A DNA stretch of 33,729 nt, taken from positions 1-33,729 of the forward strand of contig JADFPD010000013.1 of NCBI GenBank assembly GCA_022562475.1, read 5' to 3'. This DNA is from Chloroflexota bacterium. Lineage in GTDB: Bacteria; Chloroflexota; Dehalococcoidia; Lucifugimonadales; UBA3495. Below the pieces are notes generated by a model. The model was not told where the DNA came from, did not search any database, and worked only from the letters and a program-made list of their open reading frames with translations. How positions within the stretch are numbered: position 1 is the stretch's first letter; each line of letters begins with the position of its first letter. Made by a program: the position numbers and the translations under genes. Shown piece by piece: positions 10,258 to 18,551 of this stretch.

Positions 10258-10392
10258 CCGATGCGTAACTTCGAACAGATCACTTACAAGAACCCGGCCA
10301 AAAGGACCCATCACAAACAGGCAAAATAATAGGACGGAGATAGATCAACTTCCGTGGTTCGGATAGCGAACTGGCTGGGGAATCGCAAAATC

Positions 10393-11079
10393 CTAGATGA
10401 GGTTACGCCGGCAGGCTTCCGCCACGGCATGAGCCCGGTCGTTTACACCGAGGAGGTTGAATATATTCCTGAATTCCCTCTTTAATGTCGTTTCGCTGAT
10501 GTGGAGTATGGTCGCCATCTCCTTGGAGGAAATTCCGTCAGATACCAACTTCAAAACCTCTTGCTGGCGCTCCGTGGGCATACCGTCTGTCTCAGCTAAT
10601 CTACCCTTCGATGCGTGGTCCATCAGATGGCGGGTAAGCGAGGGGTCCACCGGCGATTGCCCCAAAGCCGCTTGGTGCATGCATTTTACCAATTCCCATG
10701 GAGATTGAGTCTTTAGGAGATACCCGTCAGCGCCGGCGCCAATGGCGGGCACTAAGTATTGCTCGCCATACGAACTTACGATTACAACTTTTACATCGGG
10801 ATACTTGGCCTTGACCAGTTTGGTCCCTTCAACGCCGTCCAGCCCAGGAAGCTGGATGTCCATCAACACCATCTCCACGCGGTTTCTAGACAACTCATGG
10901 AGTGCATCCTCAACGCCTTCCACCTCTCCCACCACTTCAAATTCCCCATCTTTCTCCAACAGGCGTCGAAATCCTTCCCGGATCATGGGGTGATCATCCA
11001 CCAACAATACCCTGGTCCGCCGCCCAACCCTCTCCCCCTTGTTACAGACCGCCGGCAATTCTTTCGCAGCTTCTACCAT
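10393..11079 (-). CDS. NarL/LuxR-family response regulator
   Basis: 228 residues. The receiver domain spans ~22-140: acidic pair D28-D29 (LLVDDHPMIREGFRRLL), phospho-acceptor D74 (VLMDIQLPGLDG), S102 in the switch position and K123 (YLLKT). A LuxR-type HTH lies at ~165-225 (MPTERQQEVLKLVSDGISSKEMATILHISETTLKREF). This is the standard transcription-activator layout, probably phosphorylated by one of the neighbouring kinases. The ATG at 11079 has GGGAGG about 14 bases upstream, rather far. The predicted leader is about 158 bases from promoter P3. It is separated from the GntR-REC gene by about 216 bases holding P2. Its target genes cannot be seen. Confidence 0.94.
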   Translation of the reverse strand: MVEAAKELPAVCNKGERVGRRTRVLLVDDHPMIREGFRRLLEKDGEFEVVGEVEGVEDALHELSRNRVEMVLMDIQLPGLDGVEGTKLVKAKYPDVKVVIVSSYGEQYLVPAIGAGADGYLLKTQSPWELVKCMHQAALGQSPVDPSLTRHLMDHASKGRLAETDGMPTERQQEVLKLVSDGISSKEMATILHISETTLKREFRNIFNLLGVNDRAHAVAEACRRNLI

Positions 11080-11243
11080 CGCTCGTTCTTAGCCTCCCGG
11101 ACTTGGTGATTCTGTCGATATCTGTGTGTTAATGCACCTGCTGAGCTATACAATTCGGTATCTACCGCTCCAATCAGCCGCAATACCTCGAATCTTCCGA
11201 TTTTCCGAGATTGCCCGCCTAATTATTTGAAGCAAGTCGCAAG

Positions 11244-11272
11244 ATAATACTAGTATTATATGCCATCGTCAA
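11244..11272 (-). promoter_or_regulatory. Promoter-operator P3 upstream of the LuxR response regulator
   Basis: Minus strand: -35 TTGACG (11267-11272), 17-base spacer, -10 TATTAT (11244-11249). The palindrome is longest here: ATAATACTAGTATTAT, 16 bp perfect, 11244-11259. The predicted start is near 11237. Confidence 0.84.
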
Positions 11273-11915
11273 GACAGGTTTAGCAATAATTTTTATTCCA
11301 GAAGCCGAGGTATCGCGAGTCTGACGATAGTCTAACCAGTCGCCGACGTTTGACTTGCAAGACCGTAATCAAACATCGGTAACGGCCTCTTAGCCGGCGC
11401 GCGCTCTTTGAAAACAACTCGTGCCCTACCCCGCTTGGCAACAGTTCAATGACTCCCAGCGACAGCGGTGAAACGCTGTGGAGCGACAACGGGTCCAAGA
11501 ACGATACGTGTCTCTCGAAGATCGGAGACCTTCTAACTCCCCGGTACAACTCCCAGACCCCCTGACTCTCAAACCGAACGCTGCATTATCTACCGTGAAC
11601 GGCCTCGTCCAAGAGACTAGGCAACGCTGTCCCAAAGCCATCGATTCCATACACGCCGATGAATAGACCCTTCGTGCTGAGCTAGAAGAGTATTCAGATG
11701 CCAAAAGTGATGGTTGTGGGCAACGCGGCTTAATGCGTGAGAATGCGTTGCAACCGAATGCTACGCGACGAACGGTATTGTGATGCTTAATAATTGGCCC
11801 ACCGGTCATTCCGGCGAAATCTAGAATGATGAGAGAGCCGCGTAGAGGCAGGCTGGAAACCCGCCCCTACGTTTCTGTGCGGGGTCCTTTTTATTGCTAG
11901 TGGTGAATAAACCGT
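11273..11915. other. Gene-free region between the signalling island and groEL
   Basis: About 640 bases with only short unconvincing reading frames on both strands, lacking ribosome sites and known motifs. No tRNA or recognisable RNA gene was found. The right end holds a hairpin element at 11841-11871. It marks the change from the AT-richer left part to the GC-richer right part and may contain decayed sequence. Confidence 0.5.
11841..11871. repeat. Imperfect inverted repeat (REP-like hairpin)
   Basis: CGTAGAGGCAGG and CCCGCCCCTACG form a 12-bp stem with two A-C mismatches around a 7-base loop. It has no adjacent T-run, so it is not a typical terminator, though it could still end groEL transcripts. 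The arm CCCGCCCCTACG recurs exactly at 24154-24165, and ATTCCGGCG-type sequence lies just upstream in both places, which suggests a dispersed intergenic repeat. Confidence 0.5.
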
Positions 11916-13523
11916 CTAGTGGACGTGGCCGTGATCGGCTGGTTTCTCTTCGTGTTCGTCGGAGATCAGCGTCTGGGCGGTGAGAATCATCGATGCCACG
12001 CTGGCGGCGTTCTCCAGAGCGGCGCGGGTAACCTTGGTGGGGTCGATGATGCCCTTGGCCACCATGTCGCCGTAGTCGTTGGCCATGGCGTCGTAGCCAT
12101 AGTTGGCGGTGGTGTTATTCCGGACTTCCTCCAGCACCACCGCGGGTTCGCTCCCCGAGTTACTGGCGATGATGCGCAGGGGCATCTCCAGCGCCTTCCG
12201 CAAGATATCCTTCCCCACGGATTCGCCGGCGGGCAGAGACAGTCCGTCCAGGGCTGACATGGCCTGGATATAGGCCACCCCGCCACCGGGAACAACGCCT
12301 TCTTCGATGGCGGCCCTGGTCGCTGACAAGGCGTCTTCTACTTTAGCTTTGCGCTCCTTGAGCTCCGGCTCGGTGGGCGCGCCGATCTTCACCACGGCGA
12401 CGCCGCCGGAGAGCTTGGCCAGCCGTTCCTGCAGCTTTTCTTTGTCGTATTCCGAAGTCGTCTCTTCGATCTGGACCCTGATCTGCTCCGTGCGGCCCTT
12501 TATGGCATCCGAAGTGCCATTGCCATCGATGATGGTGGTGCGGTCCTTAGTGGACTCGATCCGGCGGGCCTGGCCCAGGTCGGCGATGGTCGCCTGGTCC
12601 AGTCGGCGGCCGGTCTCCTCAGAGATCACCTGGCCTCCGGTGAGCACGGCGATGTCTTCCAACATGGCCTTGCGGCGGTCGCCAAAGCCGGGGGCCTTCA
12701 AAGCAAGGCAGTTCAAGGTGCCGCGCAGCCGGTTGACCACCAACACAGCCAGGGCCTCCCCGTCGATGTCCTCACCGATGATCACCAGGCTCTTGCCGAC
12801 CTGGAGGACCTGCTCCAACAGGGGGACCAACTCCGCGGCGGAGGAGACCTTCTTGTCGGTAATCAGGACATATGGGTTCTCGATGACGGCTTCCATGCGT
12901 TCTGGGTTGGTGACAAAGTAGGGGCTGATGTAGCCGCGGTCGAAGTTCATGCCGTCAACGTATTCAGTCTCGGACTCGACGCCTTTGCTCTCTTCGACGG
13001 TGACGACGCCCTGAGCGCCAACCTTGTCTAACACGTCGGCCAGCATGTTTCCGATCTCTTGGTTGTTGGCGGACACCGAGGCCACCTGGGCCATCTGGTC
13101 CCGGCCTTCGATGGTGATGGAGTTCTTGCCCAATTCGGCCACCACAGCGTCCACGCTCTTGTCGATGCCCCGTTTGATGGCCATCGGATCAGCGCCGGCA
13201 GCGACGTTCTTGATGCCCTCCTGGATGATTACCTGGGCGAGGATGGTGGCGGTAGTGGTCCCATCGCCGGCAACGTCGTTGGTTTTGGCGGCCGCTTCTT
13301 TGATCAACTGCGCGCCCATATTCTCGAAGGACTTCGGCAGTGAGATCTCTTTGGCGATGGTCACACCGTCGTTAGTGATTACCGGAGCGCCCCATTTCTT
13401 CTCGAGAATGACGTTGAGGCCTTTGGGACCCAGGGTCAATTTCACGGCGTTGGCGACGGTGTTGATCCCATGGAGCAGCGCTTGTTGGGCCGCCTCGTCG
13501 CGGATGATCTCTTTGGCAGGCAT
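11916..13523 (-). CDS. groEL: Chaperonin GroEL (60 kDa)
   Basis: 535 residues, close to the family's normal length. It is the ATP-driven protein-folding ring of the cytoplasm, working with GroES. Typical motifs are present: [11 protein letters not shown] near the N-terminus, [10 protein letters not shown], the ATP-site [10 protein letters not shown], the apical-domain segment with [21 protein letters not shown], and VVPGGGVAY in the second equatorial half. The C-terminus ends [14 protein letters not shown] instead of the common GGM repeats, as in several phyla. AAGGAG lies just before the ATG. It follows groES by 69 bases and is surely co-transcribed with it. Confidence 0.98.
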   Translation of the reverse strand: MPAKEIIRDEAAQQALLHGINTVANAVKLTLGPKGLNVILEKKWGAPVITNDGVTIAKEISLPKSFENMGAQLIKEAAAKTNDVAGDGTTTATILAQVIIQEGIKNVAAGADPMAIKRGIDKSVDAVVAELGKNSITIEGRDQMAQVASVSANNQEIGNMLADVLDKVGAQGVVTVEESKGVESETEYVDGMNFDRGYISPYFVTNPERMEAVIENPYVLITDKKVSSAAELVPLLEQVLQVGKSLVIIGEDIDGEALAVLVVNRLRGTLNCLALKAPGFGDRRKAMLEDIAVLTGGQVISEETGRRLDQATIADLGQARRIESTKDRTTIIDGNGTSDAIKGRTEQIRVQIEETTSEYDKEKLQERLAKLSGGVAVVKIGAPTEPELKERKAKVEDALSATRAAIEEGVVPGGGVAYIQAMSALDGLSLPAGESVGKDILRKALEMPLRIIASNSGSEPAVVLEEVRNNTTANYGYDAMANDYGDMVAKGIIDPTKVTRAALENAASVASMILTAQTLISDEHEEKPADHGHVH

Positions 13524-13592
13524 TATTTTCTCCTTAAGATACGGACCGGAAGCCCTCTATCCGGCCGGTCCACTCGACGGTTATTAACTTCG

Positions 13593-13904
13593 TTAAGAAA
13601 TGATGGCCAAGATATCGTTGGCCCCCAAGATAAGAAGCTCTTCTTCTTGGACTTCCACTTCGGTCCCGGCGAATTTCGAGTAGATCACGATGTCGCCGGT
13701 CTTGACTTCCATCTCAACCCGCTTGCCGTTCTCGATCACCCGGCCCGGTCCCACTGATACCACCTCGCCTTGTTGCGGGCGTTCTTGCGCGGTGTCCGGC
13801 AGATATATCCCGCCTTTAGTAACCCCTTCCTGCTCGCTGGGACGGACCACAACGCGGTCTCCCATGGGTTTCAGGTCGGTTGCCGTTTTGGCGCTGGTGG
13901 TCAT
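13593..13904 (-). CDS. groES: Co-chaperonin GroES (10 kDa)
   Basis: 103 residues from the ATG at 13904, which has AAGGGA at suitable distance; a longer frame to 13997 would add 31 residues not found in the family and overlap the promoter region, so it was not used. Motifs: [14 protein letters not shown], the mobile-loop region [43 protein letters not shown], and [11 protein letters not shown] at the end. It forms the lid of the GroEL cage. First gene of groES-groEL. Confidence 0.97.
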   Translation of the reverse strand: MTTSAKTATDLKPMGDRVVVRPSEQEGVTKGGIYLPDTAQERPQQGEVVSVGPGRVIENGKRVEMEVKTGDIVIYSKFAGTEVEVQEEELLILGANDILAIIS

Positions 13905-13947
13905 TGCGGTGTCCCTTGCTTCGTCTGATTGTTGCCGGCGATCGTTG

Positions 13948-13981
13948 CCGGACTTAGCCCAATACCGGACTTGGCCCAATA
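13948..13981 (-). repeat. 17-bp tandem repeat at the groESL start site (possible operator)
   Basis: Two adjacent copies on the plus strand, CCGGACTTAGCCCAATA (13948-13964) and CCGGACTTGGCCCAATA (13965-13981), differ at one base. A related block TTGGGCAAGTCC lies in opposite orientation at 14013-14024, just beyond the -35. The copies lie over and just after the predicted transcription start (~13976), a usual place for a repressor site. No CIRCE sequence was seen. Confidence 0.55.
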
Positions 13982-13982
13982 A

Positions 13983-14011
13983 AGGATAGGACCGCACCTG
14001 CCAACGGTCAA
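13983..14011 (-). promoter_or_regulatory. groESL promoter
   Basis: Minus strand: -35 TTGACC (14006-14011), 17-base spacer, -10 TATCCT (13983-13988). The predicted start is near 13976, about 72 bases ahead of the groES ATG. Confidence 0.65.
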
Positions 14012-14079
14012 GTTGGGCAAGTCCAACGCCCGGACACCGCCTCAGGTGGATTCTGGTTTAAACAGAAATACCCTCATGC

Positions 14080-14085
14080 TAGACT
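14080..14085 (+). promoter_or_regulatory. Extended -10 of the EndoQ-like gene, probably leaderless
   Basis: TGC followed by TAGACT (14080-14085) ends 6 bases before the ATG at 14092. Transcription would begin at or next to the A of the start codon. No ribosome site precedes the ATG, which fits a leaderless mRNA. Confidence 0.5.
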
Positions 14086-14091
14086 GCGCCC

Positions 14092-15279
14092 ATGGCTTTC
14101 ACGGCGGACCTGCACCTTCACTCGCGGTATGCCTACGCCTGCAGCAAAGACCTGACTTTGGCCAACATGGCTGCTTGGGCCAAGGTGAAAGGAATCCAAC
14201 TTTTGTCCAGCGCCGACTTCACCCATCCCGCGTGGCTGGCCGAGCTGGAAGAGAACCTGACGCCGGCAGGGGATGGGGATTTTGAATTTGACGGCGTTAG
14301 GTTCGTTCTGGGAACGGAACTTAGCTGCGTCTATAAGCAGGGAGGGCGCTCCCGCCGCGTCCACCTGCTGGTCTTCGCCCCCGGATTCGAGGCCGTCCAT
14401 GGCATCCGCGAGATGCTGACCGGGCTGAATTCCAAGCTGAACGGCGACGGCCGGCCAACGGTTGGGGCCTCGGCCCGTGACCTGACAGCCCGGTTGTTGG
14501 ACATCGACGAGGCCTGCATGGTGGTCCCGGCCCACATCTGGACTCCTTGGTACGGGATGCTGGGTTCCAAGTCCGGGTTTGACGCTTTGGATGAATGCTT
14601 CGGGGACATGACGGCCCATATCCCGGCGGTGGAAACCGGGCTGTCCAGCGACCCCGAGATGAATTGGGGCGTGCCGGCTCTGGCGGGAAAGACCATCGTG
14701 TCATTTTCAGATGCCCATTCCCTGCCAAATATGGGCCGGGAACTGACTGTCTTTCAAGGCGATGCGGGCTACCGGGACCTGGCCGCCGGACTTAAGGTCA
14801 ACCAGGTGGAGCAGACCATTGAGTTCTTTCCTGAAGAGGGGAAGTACCACCTGACCGGACACCGTAAATGCGGGATCAGCCAGACTCCCGACGAGACCGG
14901 CCGGACCGGGACGAGATGCCCCCAATGCGGCCGTCCGCTGACCTTGGGCGTCCTACACCGCGTGCGGGAATTATCCCAAGATGGAAGAGCATCGAATGAA
15001 GAGGAACGACGTCCTTACACCAAATTGGCGCCGCTCATTGAATTATTGGCCCATACCATGGGCAAAGGACGGTCGGCCAAGTCGGTGGGACTGGCCTACC
15101 ACCGCGTCTGCGCCGAACTTGGCGGAGAAATAAAGGCATTGACCCAGGCCGGGTATGACGACCTCGAGCGGGCCGGCGGAGAAGCCCTGGCCATCGCCGT
15201 GACCAAAGTCAGGGACGGACAGGTCGATATCGTGCCCGGCTTCGACGGGCAGTACGGGACGGTGCGCCCAGCCGATTAG
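14092..15279 (+). CDS. EndoQ-like PHP-domain DNA endonuclease
   Basis: 395 residues. The N-terminal PHP domain has the expected metal ligands: DLHLHS (residues ~6-11), SSADFTHP, LGTELSC, RVHLLVFAP, VPAHIWTPWYG and SFSDAHS. A zinc-binding segment follows (GHRKC ... RCPQCGRPL, about residues 256-285), then a helical C-terminal domain with TMGKGRSAKSVGLAYHRV. This order matches endonuclease Q, which nicks DNA 5' of deaminated bases (uracil, hypoxanthine) and abasic sites; the family is best known in Thermococcales and some bacteria. It stands alone, divergent from groES, and is convergent with the next gene 4 bases away. The generic annotation would be 'PHP domain protein'; activity on deaminated DNA is inferred from the family. 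Confidence 0.87.
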   Translation: MAFTADLHLHSRYAYACSKDLTLANMAAWAKVKGIQLLSSADFTHPAWLAELEENLTPAGDGDFEFDGVRFVLGTELSCVYKQGGRSRRVHLLVFAPGFEAVHGIREMLTGLNSKLNGDGRPTVGASARDLTARLLDIDEACMVVPAHIWTPWYGMLGSKSGFDALDECFGDMTAHIPAVETGLSSDPEMNWGVPALAGKTIVSFSDAHSLPNMGRELTVFQGDAGYRDLAAGLKVNQVEQTIEFFPEEGKYHLTGHRKCGISQTPDETGRTGTRCPQCGRPLTLGVLHRVRELSQDGRASNEEERRPYTKLAPLIELLAHTMGKGRSAKSVGLAYHRVCAELGGEIKALTQAGYDDLERAGGEALAIAVTKVRDGQVDIVPGFDGQYGTVRPAD

Positions 15280-15283
15280 CGGG

Positions 15284-17410
15284 TTATCTGCTGGCTCTGG
15301 AAGAATCCCTGGGCCGGTCCAGCGCCAATACGACCGCCTCCAGCGTCACAGGGTCATAAGATGCAAGGGCAACCTTCTGACCCACCGCCAGGTCCTGTGC
15401 CCCCAGCGTCCGGCCTTCTTGGGAGATCGCGGTCCCAGAGTTGATCTTCAAACTGATCAGGTCCAACCAGATATTGGAAACGGTGATTCGAACTTCGCCG
15501 CCGAAACCGCCGGTCACCCCTCTGATTATGCCGGTGAAAAGTCCTGGTTCCGGCGCCTTAAGACTGAGCACCACGATCTCTCCGGCCTGTCCTCCGGAGC
15601 CGTCGGCCGTCCGCACCCTGGTGTTGGGCCTTACCAGGTCGCCCAATCGCACATCTTGGATGGACACCCGGAGGCCGTCGCGGCGGATGGCGGTACCTGC
15701 GTGATGAGTGAATGACCGGAATCGGCCATCCGTCGTCCTGATCGTCAGATTGCCGTCGGCGAACTTGGGGATGAAGCTGTGGACTACGCCGCTCACCAAT
15801 TCCTCATCGCGAAGCGGCGGCAGTGACTCCAGTTCCAACAGACGGTGGGATGCAGGGTCGAAACGGGCGAATACGTTGGACCCTTCCATCGACGAGTCCA
15901 AGTCAGCGGGCGCGCCGTTCCGGTAGACCGAGGCCCGGGGGGCCTGACCCACGGTATGTAACGATATCGGTTGTCCGGTGGCTTGGTCCAAGATGCTGAT
16001 GAAGGACGCGGTGGCCCGTACGTCCATCAGGGTTCCCTGGACTTCCCCCCGGCCGGCGCGCGCAGCCAGTTGGGCGGAAGAATCGTTGGAGAGAGTGTTG
16101 CCGGCCATCACCGTGACCCGGTTGGCGCGATTCCCGGAGATGGCGTACCGGACGGTTATGCGGCTGGCCAGGTCGAGCTGGCCGGACTTGATCCGCTCTC
16201 CGAACAGGGCAACCGGAGTCGTATCGGACATCTTAACCATCACCGCCTGCCCTGAGGCGGGCTGAACGGTTATCAGCATCGCCGAGCTGGTTGCATCCAT
16301 CGAAGTGGCAATGGATGTTACCAAGCCGGTCACGTCCGCGGACGGAGCTCCGATGTGGTGTTCGGAAAATAACCTGGTGTACGCCTCGTCGGCCTTGGCC
16401 ATCGCGTCCTGCCAGCCGTCGTAGGGCTGGCCGTTGACCAGCATCGATAGGTTGCGCACTCCGTGCTCGGCCAACCGCCAACGCAGTGCCGTCATGTTGG
16501 CCGAGGCCTGGGAAGAGTCAATCATTTTGTTCAAGGCCAGAGCCTGATAGAGACGTTCGGCCCCGGCGAGCGCTCGGTCGATCGCGGTAGCCGTCAGGCT
16601 TCCGGTGGCAAGGTCCTGCTCCAGGACGACGGTCACCACTTCACCAATAGGCGCCTCTTTCAATGTATCCGTCGTGATGGCCGTGATCTGCAGTCCGGAG
16701 CCATCCCGCAGCGTAAGACTTCCCGGCCCACTTGCGTCGGCGGGATCCGATCCGGTCACGATCCCGGTAAAATGCCGGGTCCGCACCGGCCGGCCCACGA
16801 CGGCGAGGACCGATACGGCCCGTGAGCCCTCGGTCATGACGGCCACAGGGGCGCCTTGAGCAATGTCGGAGACGGATGGCGACTCCCATCCGTGGATGGC
16901 GACGGTCGTGCCGGCGTCGATGGATAGAGTTACGGGGCCTGAGCCGGTCCGCAGTTCGAGTTTGGAAGGCGTAACCGAGATTACGTTGCCAAATACTCCG
17001 GAACTGCCAGGCCCGTCCAGAAAGATGACCGGCCGCACCAGCGCCTCGGTTTCCCTCGCGATGGAGGTGGCTACCACCTCAATGACCAGTGGGTTCCTGG
17101 CCTCGGAAAGGTCCAAGCCGACTGAGAAATTGCCGTCAGGGTCGGTGAGGACCAGACGTCCGTTCACACTAAGAGTAGCATCCGGGGATGTAACGCCGGT
17201 CACGAATATCCGGTTCATGCCGGTGACGAGATCGACCTCAGCAGAGGCGAGCCGCAGCATCAAGGCCTGAGTCTGGGCTTCGATCTTCGGAACGGACCTG
17301 GACTGGGCTTCAGGCGTGGCAGTGGGCACGGCTTGCTCTTCGGCGCCGCATGCGGCCACCAGCCCTAGAACCACTACGATTAATGCGATTGCCAGACGCT
17401 GCCGATTCAT
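15284..17410 (-). CDS. Large secreted lipoprotein with DUF5666-type repeats
   Basis: 708 residues. The N-terminus is a lipoprotein signal: a short basic start, a hydrophobic stretch, then the lipobox LVAAC with the lipidated Cys near residue 21. The mature part begins with a segment (VNGRLVLTDPDGNFSVGLDL) resembling Ig-like surface domains. Several beta-rich units of DUF5666 type follow (FTGIVTGSDPADASGPGSLTLRDG, VQGTLMDVRATASFISILDQ, FTGIIRGVTGGFGGEVRITVS), each pairing a 'GxV' strand with later 'G..V.V' strands. A helical insert lies around residues 280-350. GAGGAA precedes the ATG. It is a single gene between two genes on the other strand. Function is unknown; anchoring to the outer face of the cell membrane is inferred from the lipobox. 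Confidence 0.85.
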   Translation of the reverse strand: MNRQRLAIALIVVVLGLVAACGAEEQAVPTATPEAQSRSVPKIEAQTQALMLRLASAEVDLVTGMNRIFVTGVTSPDATLSVNGRLVLTDPDGNFSVGLDLSEARNPLVIEVVATSIARETEALVRPVIFLDGPGSSGVFGNVISVTPSKLELRTGSGPVTLSIDAGTTVAIHGWESPSVSDIAQGAPVAVMTEGSRAVSVLAVVGRPVRTRHFTGIVTGSDPADASGPGSLTLRDGSGLQITAITTDTLKEAPIGEVVTVVLEQDLATGSLTATAIDRALAGAERLYQALALNKMIDSSQASANMTALRWRLAEHGVRNLSMLVNGQPYDGWQDAMAKADEAYTRLFSEHHIGAPSADVTGLVTSIATSMDATSSAMLITVQPASGQAVMVKMSDTTPVALFGERIKSGQLDLASRITVRYAISGNRANRVTVMAGNTLSNDSSAQLAARAGRGEVQGTLMDVRATASFISILDQATGQPISLHTVGQAPRASVYRNGAPADLDSSMEGSNVFARFDPASHRLLELESLPPLRDEELVSGVVHSFIPKFADGNLTIRTTDGRFRSFTHHAGTAIRRDGLRVSIQDVRLGDLVRPNTRVRTADGSGGQAGEIVVLSLKAPEPGLFTGIIRGVTGGFGGEVRITVSNIWLDLISLKINSGTAISQEGRTLGAQDLAVGQKVALASYDPVTLEAVVLALDRPRDSSRASR

Positions 17411-17507
17411 GTTGATTCCTCTATATGCCTAAACGCCCGCTTCATCGGTATGTTCCAAGTTTAAAGGCATCAGAGGCCCGGCCCACGACTACGTTGGCGA
17501 CCGATTA

Positions 17508-17516
17508 TGTTAAAAT
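17508..17516 (+). promoter_or_regulatory. Extended -10 upstream of the RimI-like gene
   Basis: TGTTAAAAT: a TGN extension (17508-17510) joined to TAAAAT (17511-17516). No good -35 is seen at normal spacing. Transcription would start near 17523, only about 9 bases before the assigned GTG, so the true start of the protein may be further in. Confidence 0.4.
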
Positions 17517-17531
17517 CAGCATCGGCAGGCG

Positions 17532-18269
17532 GTGCTCAGAATCGTTCAACTAATCACCCAATTCCGCAGCGCGGTCCAATTGCAAGAAACCATTCCAGTT
17601 ACTATTCGACGGCTTCGCGTAGATGATATTGACCAGGTCGTCGCCATCGAAAAAGAAGCGTTTTCACCCCTCTGGGTCAGCTCGTCTTTCAAACGCGATC
17701 TGAACAATAAACGCGCCAATTATCTGGTGGCGTGTTTCGACGAAGAAGTTTCGCCCGAAGAGATATTAGCCGAGATTGATTCAGACAAACCGGCCCAAGA
17801 GGAAAACCCTCGCCCCCCCAAACTCTGGGCGCGGGTGCTGGGGCGATTTGGCTTCTCCTCCAAAGATGGGCCCGGAGATGTGGATGACATCTTCGACATC
17901 GCCGGTTACGTCAGCGTTTGGTACCAGGGCGAAGAGGCCCATATCACCGAGATTGCCGTGAAAGAGACCCTGCGCGGCCGGGGAATCGGAGAATTGCTGC
18001 TAATAGGCTCCCTCAAAGCCGCGATCGAGCACGGCTCCAAGGTGATGACCCTGGAGGCGCGGGTCTCCAACTTCATCGCCCACCGCCTGTACCAGAAATA
18101 CAACTTCAAGTCGGTGGGCATCCGCAAGGCCTATTACTCCGACAACCGCGAAGACGCGGTCATAATGACCACCGTTCCGATAGACACACCCGAGTACCAC
18201 ACGCTGTTCGTCGGGTTGCAGTCCACCTATCAGACCCGTTGGGGACGGATGGAAATAGATGAATACTGA
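17532..18269 (+). CDS. GNAT-family N-acetyltransferase, RimI-like
   Basis: 245 residues from a GTG start. The GNAT fold begins at about residue 24 (VTIRRLRVDDIDQVVAIEKEAFSPLW). The acetyl-CoA site is ITEIAVKETLRGRGIGELLL, followed by LEARVSNFIAHRLYQKYNFKSVGIRKAYYSDNREDAVIM, the pattern of RimI enzymes that acetylate the N-terminus of ribosomal protein S18. It is about 90 residues longer than RimI because of an N-terminal extension and a charged insert at ~75-130 (DEEVSPEEILAEIDSDKP...). It is not next to tsaB or tsaD, the usual partners. The substrate is unproven. The start is uncertain: the first 20 residues resemble nothing in the family. Confidence 0.82.
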   Translation: MLRIVQLITQFRSAVQLQETIPVTIRRLRVDDIDQVVAIEKEAFSPLWVSSSFKRDLNNKRANYLVACFDEEVSPEEILAEIDSDKPAQEENPRPPKLWARVLGRFGFSSKDGPGDVDDIFDIAGYVSVWYQGEEAHITEIAVKETLRGRGIGELLLIGSLKAAIEHGSKVMTLEARVSNFIAHRLYQKYNFKSVGIRKAYYSDNREDAVIMTTVPIDTPEYHTLFVGLQSTYQTRWGRMEIDEY

Positions 18270-18409
18270 GGAGGGGACCTAGCCGCGGACCCAACGAATG
18301 GTGTGCAGCCGGGATACATTTACATAACGAAAATTAGCCAATGGAGTTGGCATTCGCTGTTTGGCGATGGAAGCCGTAAATTTCTGATGCGTATCACATT
18401 CAAATCAAG

Positions 18410-18438
18410 TTGACCAGCCGCAGTCGCGTTGTTAGAAT
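18410..18438 (+). promoter_or_regulatory. Promoter of the coaE operon
   Basis: -35 TTGACC (18410-18415), 17-base spacer, -10 TAGAAT (18433-18438), the latter preceded by a TGT extension. The predicted start is near 18445, leaving a leader of about 105 bases. No other gene lies between 18270 and 18548. Confidence 0.7.
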
Positions 18439-18551
18439 GGCTCGATGTGCCCCAGGCTAATTGAAGCTTGTCCCAACGGTATCCCGAAAGGGTATCCTAA
18501 GTGGTATTGACCGTGGGGCCGGTCCATCGAGTCAGGCTTGATTAACGAGTG

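Noticed and set aside
11280-11809. Overlapping minus-strand frames of 89 and 127 codons in the gene-free region
   Set aside because: Composition is Arg/Ser/Cys-rich and typical of chance frames; no ribosome site, no motif, and the two overlap in different frames.
13905-13997. N-terminal extension of GroES by 31 residues
   Set aside because: It would run over the predicted start site and tandem repeats and does not match the family; the ATG at 13904 has a ribosome site.
18479-18499. GGTATCC direct repeats with CCCGAAAGGG between them, upstream of coaE, as a riboswitch or operator
   Set aside because: Too short and not matching any known element; it lies within the leader but without further structure.
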